This document shows, in pieces, positions 50,537-60,369 of a stretch of 64,000 nucleotides of DNA. A program made the translations under genes and the position numbers. Under the pieces are notes generated by a model that was not told where the DNA came from, did not search any database, and saw nothing but the letters and a program-made list of their open reading frames with translations. Origin of the DNA: Symbiodinium natans (taxonomy: Eukaryota > Sar > Dinophyceae > Suessiales > Symbiodiniaceae); assembly GCA_905221605.1 (NCBI GenBank), contig CAJNDS010002524.1:991634-1055633 (forward strand), in the 5' to 3' direction. Every line of letters starts with the position of its first letter. The stretch's first letter is position 1.

Positions 50537-50874
50537 GTAGGGGGGCTCCGTGCGGCCTCAGCCTGAAGAATTCTTGAAAAAAGCCTCCTAGACCCCTCAC
50601 TAACCCCTGTCCCTCATCTCCTAAACCCCTTAAACCCTAAACCCCTAAACCCTAACCTAAACCCTAAACCCCGAACCCGAAACCCCTAAACCCTATACCC
50701 CGCCCTAAACCCTAACCCCTACTCGGCAGGCTCTTGGGACATTTCATATTTCCCCTTCTTGGTTTTAAGAGGGTCATATTCAGGAACGTTTTTAGAGGAT
50801 TTTAAGGGGCATCCTAGCCTAAACCCTAAACCCTATAAACCTTAATTTCTAAGACCTAAATCCTAGACCCGAAA

Positions 50875-50974
50875 CCGCCGCGAGAGGCCACCAAGCTCAT
50901 CTTCCGGCAGTTAGGGGAGACGGCCGGGCCGGCAATTTGGAGGAGGCAAGGATGGATCGACGCCCAGCCAAAGG
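50875..50974 (+). CDS. Exon, unidentified gene
   Basis: PPREATKLIFRQLGETAGPA, IWRRQGWIDAQPK, then a TTTAGGG array whose GT may be the donor. Very protein-like. The acceptor is unclear. Confidence 0.5.
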
Positions 50975-51340
50975 GTTTAGGGTTTAGGGTTTCGGGTTTA
51001 GGGCCTAGGGTTTAGGGCCTAGGGTTTAGGGTTTAGGGTACGGGGGACAACCAAAGAGGGAAAGAGATCAACCCCACTGATCGCCCAGAACTTATATTCC
51101 CCAGATCGAACCAAAAGACAAACCCAGAACACGGATAAGAGCAACCCAGGGGGGAAAGAAGGGGGAAAGGAATCCTCACCCTTAACAAACCCTAAGAGCC
51201 CAGGCACTACTTTTTGAGCTTGCGCTTACTGTTTAAGCCCATCTTGAGCCAAAATGTTTGCGGGTGTTTTACCCTTCCAACCTGTAAAAGGCAACCTCCG
51301 CATAGGGTTTAGGGTTTTTAGCCTCATCAGGGTTTGGGGT

Positions 51341-51512
51341 GAATGCTTGGAGCAGTAGATGTAAAAGATTTAAACAGGGACCCAACTTGAGGGCCCATCC
51401 TAGCATTGCCAAGGAGCATGACCCGATCGCAAACACCGAAACTGTCCTGGGAAAAGCGGCGACACTCACGGCGCCCATGACTCCCGGCGGCACCTTCTTG
51501 TTGGAGTTTGGG
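51341..51512 (+). CDS. Exon, unidentified gene
   Basis: NAWSSRCKRFKQGPNLRAHP, SIAKEHDPIANTETVLGKAA, TLTAPMTPGGTFLLEFG, then GTCTAGGG. Fifty-seven codons on the + strand. The opposite-strand frame here is its shadow. Confidence 0.55.
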
Positions 51513-51607
51513 GTCTAGGGTTTAGGGGTTTAGGGGTTTAGGGTTTTAGGGGTTTAGGGTTTAGGGTGTAGGGTTGAGGGTTTAGGGTTGGAGCTTAGGG
51601 GGTTTTT

Positions 51608-51755
51608 CCAGCAACTCAAACCCGAACCCCTGCCCCCAAGCCATAAAACCTCCTGGCCATGCAGCAGTTGTAAGGAGCAGCATCGGACTCCAGTCGTGGC
51701 TGCAGCAGCCCTGTTCCTCGGCGGAGTTTGGGTCGGTTGGGGTGTCGGGTTTAGG
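51608..51755 (+). CDS. Exon-like segment with a membrane helix
   Basis: QQLKPEPLPPSHKTSWPCSS, CKEQHRTPVVAAAALFLGGV, WVGWGV. The last part would form a transmembrane segment. Followed by TTTTTGGG variant repeats (51755-51860). Confidence 0.4.
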
Positions 51756-52236
51756 GTTTTTGGGTTTTTGGGTTTTGGGTTTAGGGTTTTTGGGTTTTTG
51801 GGCTTTTGGGTTTTGGGGTTTTTGGGCTTTTGGGTTTTTTGGGTTTTGGGTTTTGGTGTCTATAGGGCTTTGAGCAAAAAAGTGGATACCCTAAAGCTCC
51901 GAGGATGCTCTTTTTGGAAAGCTTTTTCGGCCCAGAGGCCATACCTGTGGTTTCTTTGTCATAGTTGGGTAACATGTTGCATGTTTAAGGGTACTTAAAC
52001 CCAATAAGGAGTATAGATATAAATTTTTCATACTATCCCAATCATGAGCTAGGTTTGGGGGGCTATTTCGAGCCCAAGCGTGAGGGTTCATGGCTCAAGG
52101 CTTACAGGGGGCACACTTTGTATGTTTCTGGGCTACAGGGGGCTACTGTGTGCAGGCAGTGATTGTTTCAGCTTGTTAGCCGTAACTGTTCGCCACGGAG
52201 AAGAAAGCGTGTGTTTGTTGGCTGTTATAGAACTCT

Positions 52237-52405
52237 ATCAAGGGACTACTGGAGGGACCCGTACAAGGGACCCTAGGGGGTCTTTGGGGGTTATTTAGGG
52301 GCTAGTCAGATAATCAGGGACTATATAAAGTATGCATAAGGGCTACATAGGGAATAAGATTAAGGGGTCCCTTCTAGGGATCCCTCCTTATACCTCTTAA
52401 AACCC
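52237..52405. mobile_element. MITE-like element, family G
   Basis: CAAGGGACTACTGGAGGGACCC and TCTAGGGATCCCTCCTTATACC, matching the copy at 44505. Confidence 0.6.
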
Positions 52406-52424
52406 TGAACCCTGAACCCTGAAC

Positions 52425-52540
52425 CCTAAACCCTAAAGGTTCCCTAAACCCTAAACCCTAAACCCTAAACCCTAAACCCTAAACCCTAAACCCTAAACCC
52501 TAAACCCTAAACCCTAAACCCTAAACCCTAAACCCTAACC
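52425..52540. repeat. CCCTAAA array
   Basis: About 14 clean units after CCCTGAA variants. The 52545-52650 unique stretch after it is open on both strands (minus: GHKRDLKEGGIGQRIASQRA). Confidence 0.95.
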
Positions 52541-52676
52541 TTCAGCAATTGCGCCTTGGCTTGTGCTGCCCGCTGTGAGGCAATGCGCTGTCCAATGCCG
52601 CCTTCTTTGAGGTCTCGCTTGTGGCCTGCGGCTGGACGGCACGAACGCACGGTTTAGGGCTTAGGGTTTAGGACAG

Positions 52677-52742
52677 GCTCCGAACCTGTTCCCATCACCT
52701 GGCAAGCACGGCACTCACGCCCTAATCACAAGCCTCGCAATT
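52677..52742 (+). CDS. Exon with consensus donor
   Basis: Acceptor AGGACAG, then APNLFPSPGKHGTHALITSL, AI, phase 0 on both sides, donor GTAAGG. Confidence 0.55.
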
Positions 52743-52862
52743 GTAAGGCCTAAATGTTGAAACCCTAAACCCTAACTCCTAAACCGTCAGGACTGAGAGG
52801 TCGGATTTAGGTGTTAGGGTATAGGGTTTAGGGCCTTTTGGCTTTTAAAGGTCTACTTGTAG

Positions 52863-52943
52863 GTTCAGGAGTCGTCAGATAGTAGGGATCCCCAGAGTTT
52901 GTCAGGCCAGTCCTCACGCTGTTTTCCTTCAGGACGAGCTGGG
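52863..52943 (+). CDS. Exon-like segment
   Basis: Acceptor ACTTGTAG, then VQESSDSRDPQSLSGQSSRC, FPSGRAG, into poly-G(20) at 52941-52960. Ser-rich. Confidence 0.4.
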
Positions 52944-53205
52944 GGGGGGGGGGGGGGGGGCACGCATTGACCCAGCTCAGCTTGGGGCACACGCCAAAAA
53001 AAACACCCTAAACTCCAAACCCTAAACCCTAAATTAAACCCTAAACCAAGCAAAGCTGGTTGAAGAACTCACACGCATGCAGTGGCGGGTGTAGCAACAA
53101 AAAACCCAAAACGTATAAGAACATCCAAGATCCCTGCGCAGTGCGATGGGTTGAGTAAGGTTTAGGGTTTAGGGTTTTGCTCTCTCTCCGTGACTCCGAG
53201 GTGAG

Positions 53206-53295
53206 ATGACTCTGAGCGACTTCGGTGGCACCTGGCCCTGGCGTGACGAAGTCATTGCCGCCGGTGCCACGCTGTTCTTGCTGTGTATCTTGAGG
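53206..53295 (+). CDS. Likely first coding exon
   Basis: ATG, then MTLSDFGGTWPWRDEVIAAG, ATLFLLCILR, phase 0, then GTTTCAGGG. The last 18 residues would make a membrane helix or signal anchor. Confidence 0.45.
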
Positions 53296-53397
53296 GTTTC
53301 AGGGTTCAGATTTGGGTTTAGGGTTTAGGGTTTATAATTAGGGTTTGGGTTTAGGGCTCAGGGCTCAATAAGGGTTCATGAGGTTTTGGGGCTTCAG

Positions 53398-53460
53398 CTA
53401 GGGTGGTTACGCTTTGCGCAGTCTGTTGGGCGTCGGGTTTGTGCCTACGAGTTATTTGGA
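53398..53460 (+). CDS. Exon-like segment before a MITE
   Basis: LQLGWLRFAQSVGRRVCAYE, LFGG, into the family D element at 53455. Confidence 0.35.
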
Positions 53461-53572
53461 GGTTTCTGAAATTGGGAGGGGTACCCTTTTTGGGGGGGTC
53501 CCTTTAAAGGGAATCTATTCTATTTGGGGTATAACAGGGTTACCCCAATGTCGAGAAACACCCACTCAGGTT
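53455..53572. mobile_element. Family D element
   Basis: GGAGGTTTCTGAAATTGGGAGG and AATGTCGAGAAACACCCA ends. Confidence 0.65.
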
Positions 53573-53621
53573 TCAGGGCATGGGGTCTGCATGGGTGAGG
53601 GTCCAGCTCTTTGGTGCAGGA

Positions 53622-53690
53622 CTGATGAAGCTCGCGCTTCGGAATTGAGGCTTTACGCACAAGCGTACCCCAACCCAGAAACCCGTAAGC
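53622..53690 (+). CDS. Exon-like segment after the MITE
   Basis: Acceptor TGGTGCAG, then TDEARASELRLYAQAYPNPE. Confidence 0.4.
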
Positions 53691-53734
53691 CCGAAAACCC
53701 TAAACCCTAAACCTCAAGGGTTCAGGGCTTAGTC

Positions 53735-53845
53735 CCAAGTCATCACACCCTCTGATGCAAGAAGCCCGAAGCGGGATGTGCCAAGCACAGTGCGGAGGGC
53801 TTTGACTGCCACATTTTGCGCAGTTGGGAGGAGTTCAGCTCGGGT
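53735..53845 (+). CDS. Exon-like segment
   Basis: VITPSDARSPKRDVPSTVRR, ALTATFCAVGRSSAR. Followed by CCCTAAA variants. Confidence 0.45.
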
Positions 53846-53978
53846 CTAGGGTTTTTCGGGTCTCGGGTTTTAAGGGAACCCTAAACCCTAAACCTTAAAC
53901 CCTAAACCCTAAACCTTAAACCTTCAACCCTAAGCCCTAAACCTTGAACCCTAATCCCAACCCTAGATCCAAAACCCC

Positions 53979-54075
53979 ATGCGGTGCACGGGTTCACGCC
54001 CGAAGGCGCCTTGATGGCCTTCGGGTCGTTTGCCATGCACGGCAACCCCGCCCCTCGGTCGGCAGAGCTGGTTTC
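53979..54075 (+). CDS. Exon, unidentified gene
   Basis: HAVHGFTPEGALMAFGSFAM, HGNPAPRSAELVSF, between CCCTAAA and TTTAGGG variant arrays. Very protein-like. Confidence 0.5.
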
Positions 54076-54209
54076 GTTTCGGGGTTCAGGGGTTCAGGGT
54101 TCGGGGTTTAGGGTTCAGGGTTCAGGGTTTAGGGTTTAGGGTTTAGGGTTTAGGGGTTAGGGGTTAGGGGTTAGGGGTTAGGGTTCAGGGTTTACGGTTT
54201 AGGGTTCCA

Positions 54210-54410
54210 CGGCCAGAAGGTTTCAAGTTTCTTTTGGGAGTGGGGTCTATGTGCGGTTTCGGGCTTGAGCTGAGCATCTTCCTGGCAGAGTCGTTGCAGG
54301 CCAGATGCGAAATTGGAAGGAGGTTGGCGAGGCTTCAGGCAATGAGGTTTGTCAAGTTCTCCCAGGAGGTGGGGGTCCTTGTTGGTTATAATTTTGCATG
54401 TTTGTCATAA
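54210..54410 (+). CDS. Terminal exon, unidentified gene
   Basis: RPEGFKFLLGVGSMCGFGLE, LSIFLAESLQARCEIGRRLA, RLQAMRFVKFSQEVGVLVGY, NFACLS and TAA. Follows a TTTAGGG/TTAGGGG array directly. Confidence 0.5.
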   Translation, partial: RPEGFKFLLGVGSMCGFGLELSIFLAESLQARCEIGRRLARLQAMRFVKFSQEVGVLVGYNFACLS

Positions 54411-54464
54411 TTATTATTGAATTCCCAATACGGAATAACAATGATAATTCTTAATAAAACCCCA

Positions 54465-54662
54465 ACAATGAAAGAGGGGTGGGGCCATGCTGACCGGGAG
54501 TTGGAGTTTAACCACCAGCCGCTGTCATACCTTCTCCGCTCACACGGGCTTCTTCTGCAGCCGGTGCATGGCGAGTATGCTTCTCCTTTGTGTCACAGTC
54601 ATCCTCAGCACATCCCTAAACCAGTGGATCTTGATTGTCAAGTCCCCGGATTGAGCTCATAA
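54465..54662 (+). CDS. Open segment with stop
   Basis: EGWGHADRELEFNHQPLSYL, LRSHGLLLQPVHGEYASPLC, to TAA. No ATG or clear acceptor. Confidence 0.35.
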   Translation, partial: TMKEGWGHADRELEFNHQPLSYLLRSHGLLLQPVHGEYASPLCHSHPQHIPKPVDLDCQVPGLSS

Positions 54663-54683
54663 ACGCTTTGAGGGTTCTTGCAG

Positions 54684-54755
54684 GCAAGCCGCTCAACATA
54701 GTGCTGGAGCCCACAAGCGTGCCAAGGATGTCGGGTGGGCAATGCCACATGAAAC
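54684..54755 (+). CDS. Exon with consensus sites
   Basis: Acceptor TTCTTGCAG and donor GTAAGT. Reads KPLNIVLEPTSVPRMSGGQC, HMK. Confidence 0.6.
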
Positions 54756-54831
54756 GTAAGTTCTCAAGAAGTTGAAAGAGCTCCGCTCCGTGTTGCATTC
54801 TGTTGCGTTTGTTGGGGCTTGTTTGTTTTGT

Positions 54832-54884
54832 GTGGATTTCATCTTGGCGATCCCCTTTCAAGTGACTCAACGGGATCGGGTGCT
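54832..54884 (+). CDS. Exon-like segment
   Basis: FILAIPFQVTQRDRV before the donor GTAAGG. The 5' edge is unclear. Confidence 0.35.
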
Positions 54885-54954
54885 GTAAGGATATCGCAGA
54901 GAAGAAGGGCCCAAGAGTTTCTGAGACCTCTTGGCTTTCAGTTCTGTTCTGCAG

Positions 54955-55009
54955 AGTCAGGTGTACACGACAAATGCCGAAGATCCGCTGAACAATGTTT
55001 ATGACACCG
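54955..55009 (+). CDS. Exon with consensus sites
   Basis: Acceptor TTCTGCAG and donor GTGAGA. Reads SQVYTTNAEDPLNNVYDT. Confidence 0.55.
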
Positions 55010-55224
55010 GTGAGATGGATCGCGTGTCCATGGAGACTTGGCCTGCGATTAAATCATAAGGAATCGTAAAGGCTAAGCCGCAGAAGACCCCTGAAGTCCA
55101 AACACAGTCAGCTAGACAGGCGGCATGTGGATCACCACTCTGACCCGCGACTCGCACCCTAAACCCTAAACCCTAAACCCTAAACCCTAAACCCTAAACC
55201 CTAAACCCTAAACCCTAAACCCAG

Positions 55225-55329
55225 GATGTTCTGTTCTTCGTGTTCCACCAAGCGGCCGTGCGATACATGGCCGTAGACCCAAATGACAGCAACCTGGCGC
55301 CCATCCTCGGCGTGCTCCAGGCGGCGCAG
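55225..55329 (+). CDS. Exon, unidentified gene
   Basis: CCCTAAACCCAG provides the acceptor directly from a CCCTAAA array. Thirty-five codons: DVLFFVFHQAAVRYMAVDPN, DSNLAPILGVLQAAQ, then AGTTTAGGG. Among the strongest exons here. Upstream, GMWITTLTRDSH at 55126-55160 may be another. Confidence 0.6.
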
Positions 55330-55436
55330 AGTTTAGGGTGTAGGCCCTAAACCCTAAATTGGGGTTTAGGGTTTAGGGTTTAGGGTTTAGGGTTTAGGGT
55401 GTAGCATTGGTCAGCTGAACGCAATGGTGTGCAGAC

Positions 55437-55646
55437 ATGCCCACCCCAAGACCGCCCAATCACTACTTACAACGAGCCAAACCAAAGCCAGCCGAACCAA
55501 ATCAGCCGAACCAAAGCCAGCCCACCTTCTCACAACTTCTGCACGCAACGCTGCACTTCGGACTAACATCTAGCACGCTTCCTTATGTCATGGAGCTTGC
55601 CTGCTGCAAGGTGGTATCTGATAAGCTGCCTTCGACAAGACGTTAG
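55437..55646 (+). CDS. ORF or exon with PKPAEPNQ repeats
   Basis: MPTPRPPNHYLQRAKPKPAE, PNQPNQSQPTFSQLLHATLH, ending PSTRR and TAG; the frame's first ATG is at 55437. The Pro/Gln/Asn-rich start is low complexity. Confidence 0.35.
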   Translation: MPTPRPPNHYLQRAKPKPAEPNQPNQSQPTFSQLLHATLHFGLTSSTLPYVMELACCKVVSDKLPSTRR

Positions 55647-55649
55647 ATC

Positions 55650-56400
55650 TTTCGAGAGAAAATTAGGTTTTGTGTTGGTTGACGTTTTCGCCGGAGGGCC
55701 TTCTCATTGTTTCTATTCTCTACGTCGGGGCGTCAAGTCTGCATGGCGAAAGGCCTGTTGGTATAAGCATGCCTTGTGAAAGACATGTCTAGACCTTGCG
55801 AGAGCCATATTAGCGTTTGCGTTAAGGGGGTGTCTTCGGCTCGGGGCCTTCACCGGAGTGTCAAGGCTGCATGGCGAAAGACCCGTTGCTAGAAAGACAC
55901 CTTGCGAAGAACGTAGATAGAAGCTTCCGACGGCCAAATTAGCTTTTGCGTTGGGGGGGGCGTCTGCGGCCGGGAGGGCCTTCTCAGTGATTTTATGCTC
56001 GACGCCCGTCGGAGTGTTTATAGAAGCTTCCGAGAGAGACAATTTAGGTTCTGCCTGAGGGGACGTCTTCGGCCGGTGGGTCTTCGCATTGTTTCTATTC
56101 TCTACGTCGGGGCCGTCGGGGTATCAAGGCTGCATGGTGTTGCTATAAACATGCCTTGTGAAAGTCAGGTCTACAAGCTTGCGAGAGCCAAATCTGCGTC
56201 TGCGTTGGGGGGTGTCTTCGGCCGGAGGGCCTTCTCATTGTTTCTTTACTCTACGCCGGAGTGTCGAGGCCTCGTGGCGAAAGTCCCGTTGCTAGAAAGA
56301 TCTACAAGCTTGCGAGAGCCAAATCAGGTTTGCGTTGGGGGGTGTCTTCGGCCGGAGGGCCTTCTCATTGTTCCTGGCCCTTCCTGCAAGGGGCTGGTGG
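55650..56400 (+). repeat. Tandem repeat of ~190-bp units
   Basis: Five to six diverged copies of a unit containing GGTGTCTTCGGCCGGAGGGC CTTCTCATTGTTTCTA, a CTGCATGGCGAAAG segment and CTTGCGAGAGCCAAAT. Units differ in length by internal deletions. The long open frame across it (55995-56618) is probably a product of the repetition. Confidence 0.85.
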
Positions 56401-56629
56401 ATCCTAAGACGAAGCTTTTTCGAAGGCAAACCTTCCGTCTCAGGGGGGGTTCGGAGTTTTTGGCCAAGGAGGGTCTGGGAATACTGTTTTGCGTTGAAAA
56501 TAGAAAAACACGAGCTTACCTTGACCATTCATCAGAAGCTGCCAAGGCTCCTGGGAGGCCTCCAGGGAGGGAGGCGTGCAGGTTTCTAGGGCTTGCCAAG
56601 GCGTCTGGAAGCTTCTAAGGGCTTTCCCC

Positions 56630-56865
56630 CGGAAAAGTTTCGGCCCCCCTGCTTACTGGGAGGGTTTAAGGTCCCCCAGCTACTGGAAGGGTTTAAGTTT
56701 AAGGCCTCCCTTACTGGAAGGGTTTAAGGTCCCCCACTGGGAGGGTTTAAGGCCCCCTGCCGACTGGAGGGGTGTAAGGCCCGCCAACTGGGAGGGGTTA
56801 AGGCCCCCCCCTGCCTACTGGAAGGGTTTAAGGCCTTCCTTACTGGTAGGGTTTAAGGCCACCTC
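56630..56865 (+). repeat. Tandem repeat of ~25-30-bp units
   Basis: About nine units of CTACTGGAAGGGTTTAAGGC with C-runs of variable length. Directly follows the ~190-bp repeat. Confidence 0.85.
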
Positions 56866-57247
56866 GCAAGAGCAGAAAAGCTCGGGTTAAGGGTTATACA
56901 ATATATACTAGGGACAGTGCTTGGCGACCAAGCTCGGCGACCTCTCAGGGATGCGGTCGGCAGGCTCTGCAGCTCACCACAGAAGGAGAGGGGTGGCGGG
57001 CGGGTTTAGGGTTGTAGGGTTGTAGGGTTTAGGGTTTAGAGCTTAGGGCTTAGGATTTAGGGTTAAGGGTTTAGGGTTTAGGGTGTAAACCCTCAACCCT
57101 CAGCCCAGTTGCAACAAAGGGAATAGAGGCTTAAGCTTAAACATACGGGCATTCCCCAAAATATGGGCGTCCCTATCATACCCACCCCAAAAAACACCGT
57201 AATCCTCGTTGCAGGAACCCCCCCCCCCAAAAAAAAAAAGAGGGTAT

Positions 57248-57365
57248 TTGTGTTCAAGTGTACTTGTAAGTACGGTTCTCAGTAGCGTAACCATGGTTAC
57301 ATATGTCATATAGGGTACTTATAACTCTACTGTACCTGTAAGTGCCCGTGCACCTTCAAGTACAG
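57248..57365. mobile_element. Family A MITE, diverged
   Basis: TTCAAGTGTACTTGTAAGTA and TAAGTGCCCGTGCACCTTCA ends. Confidence 0.6.
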
Positions 57366-57486
57366 TATTGAGGCGGACTTATAAATCTCAGCCCTGCTGT
57401 CGCCTCCCCCCCACCCCCACCACCCCAAAAGCCGCCAAACTCTAAGCCCTAAGCCCTAAACCCTAAACCCTAAACCCGCCGCTCCA

Positions 57487-57534
57487 GCTCGACGAGCTCT
57501 GCGCCCTGAATGACGCCTGCACGCATCTGGGCTG
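57487..57534 (+). CDS. Short terminal exon-like segment
   Basis: CTCCAG acceptor, then LDELCALNDACTHLG and TGA. Confidence 0.35.
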
Positions 57535-57639
57535 AGTTGGAATTTCCGTTTTTGAAGTTCTGTAGGCCCGAACTACTCCCTACATGACCCTATATGCCAC
57601 CCGTAGTGGAAAATTTCCCAAAGCCCAAACCCACCCCAG

Positions 57640-57702
57640 GTACGGTGATGCCCGAGAAGCAGCTCGAACCTACCAGCAGGCCGGGCGGCTGAGTGTCCTT
57701 AG
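57640..57702 (+). CDS. Exon-like segment, TPR-like
   Basis: Acceptor CCACCCCAG, then YGDAREAARTYQQAGRLSVL before a TTTAGGG array. The A..Y..AG pattern resembles a helical TPR-type repeat, but one repeat is too little to name a family. Confidence 0.45.
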
Positions 57703-58551
57703 GGTTTAGGGTTTAGGGTTTAGGGTTTTAGGGCTTAGGGTTTAGGGTTTAGGGTAAAACGGAATAGCGGGAACCTAAACTACAAGAACCTTTGACGAAG
57801 GGTCGACTTCTTGAGGGTCTTTTTGGCTGAAGGTTTCTTGGCTCAAGGTTTTTGCGAAGCTGCTCTCGGGGTGACTCTTCTTTAGTGAAATCATTCTCGC
57901 ACTGTGGCACGAAGCGAGCCTGCATCGCATCCACACCATAGTGGTGATTGCATGTTCGCTGGCACAGAAGCATGTTTTTTTGTTTTTCCCGTTATGCCGG
58001 CTGAATGTTAAACAGCTTGTTGAGTTTGGCATCGTTTGAAAATGCACCCAATGGTTCTAAGATGACATGATTTCGCAAAAAGCAATACTGGGAACGAACG
58101 TAGTGGCTGTTTGAAAGGGTTTTGGAAGAGAATGGTAGCAATCCACCTCGATTGTATGTGCTGTAAAGGACGACAGAGACAAACAATTAAGGACAGCCAA
58201 GGCCATTAGGGTTTAGGGTTTAGGGTTTAGGGTTTAGGGTTTAGGGTGTATTGTCTGCGCAATCCGTCAATTCGGGAACATGTTTTTCCAATTTGAATCT
58301 GGTTTTACAGCGTTCATATACGTATACGAACTTATACATGAAGCATATCCGTCACAAAACTAGAGACCAGCGTTGCCCGACTAGAGTCTGGCCCGGGGGG
58401 GTGAAGAGTGTAGGTAAACCCTTAGAAGACTTTACAAGTATGGACCCTTAAAAATCCTAAATCTTAAACCTTAAACCCTAAACCCAAGGGTTCCGCCCTG
58501 TGGGTTGTATGTGCGGCTGTGAATCAGACAGCTTACCCTATGTAAGGTGGG

Positions 58552-58884
58552 ATGCAATCGTTGGGCATTTTCCAAAACCGGGGCTTCCCAAATATTACCA
58601 CAAAGCACAGTAACACTGTACTAGGCTCTGGTACCCTGAACGGATGGGTCCATCCTGGTTTCTTCTTATTTTTCTTCGTCGGCTGCAGGGCGTTAGGACA
58701 AGACGGTCTTGCTGTGGCTCGAAACCCTGAACCCCAAACCCTAACGCCTTGTCATTGTCTTTTGTGCGCCGGATCTTTTGGGGGCCCGTTGAACAGACTT
58801 TGTGGTCAGGGTAGTCGGAAGATGGACCAGTATTCACGCAGGAAGCTGAGGGTTCAACATTGCTGTTTAGGGTGTAGGGTTTAG
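58552..58884 (+). CDS. Open frame of 110 codons, doubtful
   Basis: Contains FFLFFFVGCRALGQDGLAVA and a translated repeat (NPEPQTLTP), then CAGSFGGPLNRLCGQGSRKM. Probably parts of two exons joined through repeat sequence. The 57780-58550 stretch before it shows no clear gene. Confidence 0.25.
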   Translation: MQSLGIFQNRGFPNITTKHSNTVLGSGTLNGWVHPGFFLFFFVGCRALGQDGLAVARNPEPQTLTPCHCLLCAGSFGGPLNRLCGQGSRKMDQYSRRKLRVQHCCLGCRV

Positions 58885-58915
58885 GGTCTAACTAGGGTTT
58901 AGGGTCAAACTTGCA

Positions 58916-58982
58916 GGTGTTGGCTGGACCTACAGACGGATGGGCCGCAGTCTCGCCCATGCGGCACCTTGTTTTGGGGGTT
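58916..58982 (+). CDS. Exon-like segment
   Basis: Acceptor ACTTGCAG, then VLAGPTDGWAAVSPMRHLVL before a TTTAGGG array. Confidence 0.45.
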
Positions 58983-59044
58983 TAGGGTTTAGGGTTTAGG
59001 GTCAGCGGACACCGACATTCTGAAGGCTAAACCCTAACCTTGAG

Positions 59045-59140
59045 GCAAGTGATCCCGGAGTATCGCATTGCAGCTGTGGCAATGACTTTGAGCCTTGGGC
59101 ATCCGATGTGCGGGGCCTGCAGGCTGAAGCTGAACCCTAG
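59045..59140 (+). CDS. Exon-like segment
   Basis: ASDPGVSHCSCGNDFEPWAS, DVRGLQAEAEP and TAG formed at the next repeat. Confidence 0.4.
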   Translation, partial: ASDPGVSHCSCGNDFEPWASDVRGLQAEAEP

Positions 59141-59694
59141 TTCAGGGTTTAGGCTTTAGGGTTTAGGCTTCAGGGTTTAGGGTTTGGTTTACGTAAGAGA
59201 GCCCTCCGGCAAAAAGGGAGTAGGGTTTAGGGTTTTGGGTTCAGATAGACTTTTTGAAAAGGGTTTAGGGCTTAGGGTTCAACCCTACAAAAGCCCAGCG
59301 AGAGAAAGATCCCTTAATGAAGGGCATATTTTCTGTGATGCTATATCATGCCATGGTTACATGACATGCTGTGGCTGCAGTAGTAGAGTAATTTGGTAGT
59401 ATAGTAGTTCAGTAGTATAGTAGTATGGGAACGCAGTATTTCTCGAATATAGGAATGTAGTTATGAAACAATAAAGTAACATACTGACATTGCAATATAG
59501 TACTCTGGTAATGTAGTAACTAGTGTAGTACTGTACTAGTAAACTGAAACATCCATGTATCCGTATCCGGTATACTTTGAGTGCCATTCCTCAGTTCATG
59601 GGCAGGTGAGATTTTGGTTTGGGGGTTTAGGGTTTAATTAGGGTTCAGGGTTTAGGGTTTGGGGTTTAGGGTTTAGGGTTGACGGCTTCTGCAG

Positions 59695-59783
59695 CTGTGG
59701 TAAGGTTTGACGCTTCAGCCCACTTTGCGCTGTTGAACAACTTCCGGCGAACGCCCTCAACAAAGCTGCAAGTCCTGGAAGGT
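59695..59783 (+). CDS. Exon, unidentified gene
   Basis: Acceptor CTTCTGCAG after TTTAGGG units, then VVRFDASAHFALLNNFRRTP, STKLQVLE, with a possible donor GTCCGT. Followed by a TA-rich hairpin (59830-59852). Confidence 0.5.
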
Positions 59784-60252
59784 CCGTTTCTCCCACTACC
59801 CTATATAACACATACCCCTTATAAAGCTTAACATGTATATATATATATATATGTGCCATGGACCTTTAGGTATAATGTGATGACTTGCTTTGGGTTTTAC
59901 TTCAACAGTACTAACAGTTATCAAATGAGTACTTGCGTTTTATATTCTGCATATTGCTACTAGAAAGTAGGTGACATTTTATGGCTTTTGGGCTCATGGT
60001 CTAGGGTTGTGCATTCAACGGTTATACAAGGATTGTACGAACAGTCCAGGGTTTATCACCCCTTCCTGTTGTCGAGGAGAAAAGGGGTCGGATAACAGGA
60101 GAAGATCAAGGAACCATGGAACTGTGTTACATTCAGTCACTATTCACTTTACACCCTCTCCTCTCTTCCCTTTCTTAGAAGAAAAGGAAAGTGGAAGGAA
60201 TCATCAAAGAAAAAGTCCGTCTCACTACCTTCATCCACCGTCTCCTCTTTTT

Positions 60253-60257
<5 letters not shown>

Positions 60258-60329
<72 letters not shown>
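60258..60329. repeat. (CT)36 microsatellite
   Basis: Uninterrupted CT dinucleotide run of about 72 bases after a poly-T tract. Confidence 0.98.
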
Positions 60330-60332
<3 letters not shown>

Positions 60333-60369
60333 CTCTTCTTACCGAGGAGAATAATGGCTACATATAAAG

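Noticed and set aside
55995-56618. A 207-codon frame
   Set aside because: It spans several copies of the ~190-bp tandem repeat and shows no domain; the frame follows from the repetition.
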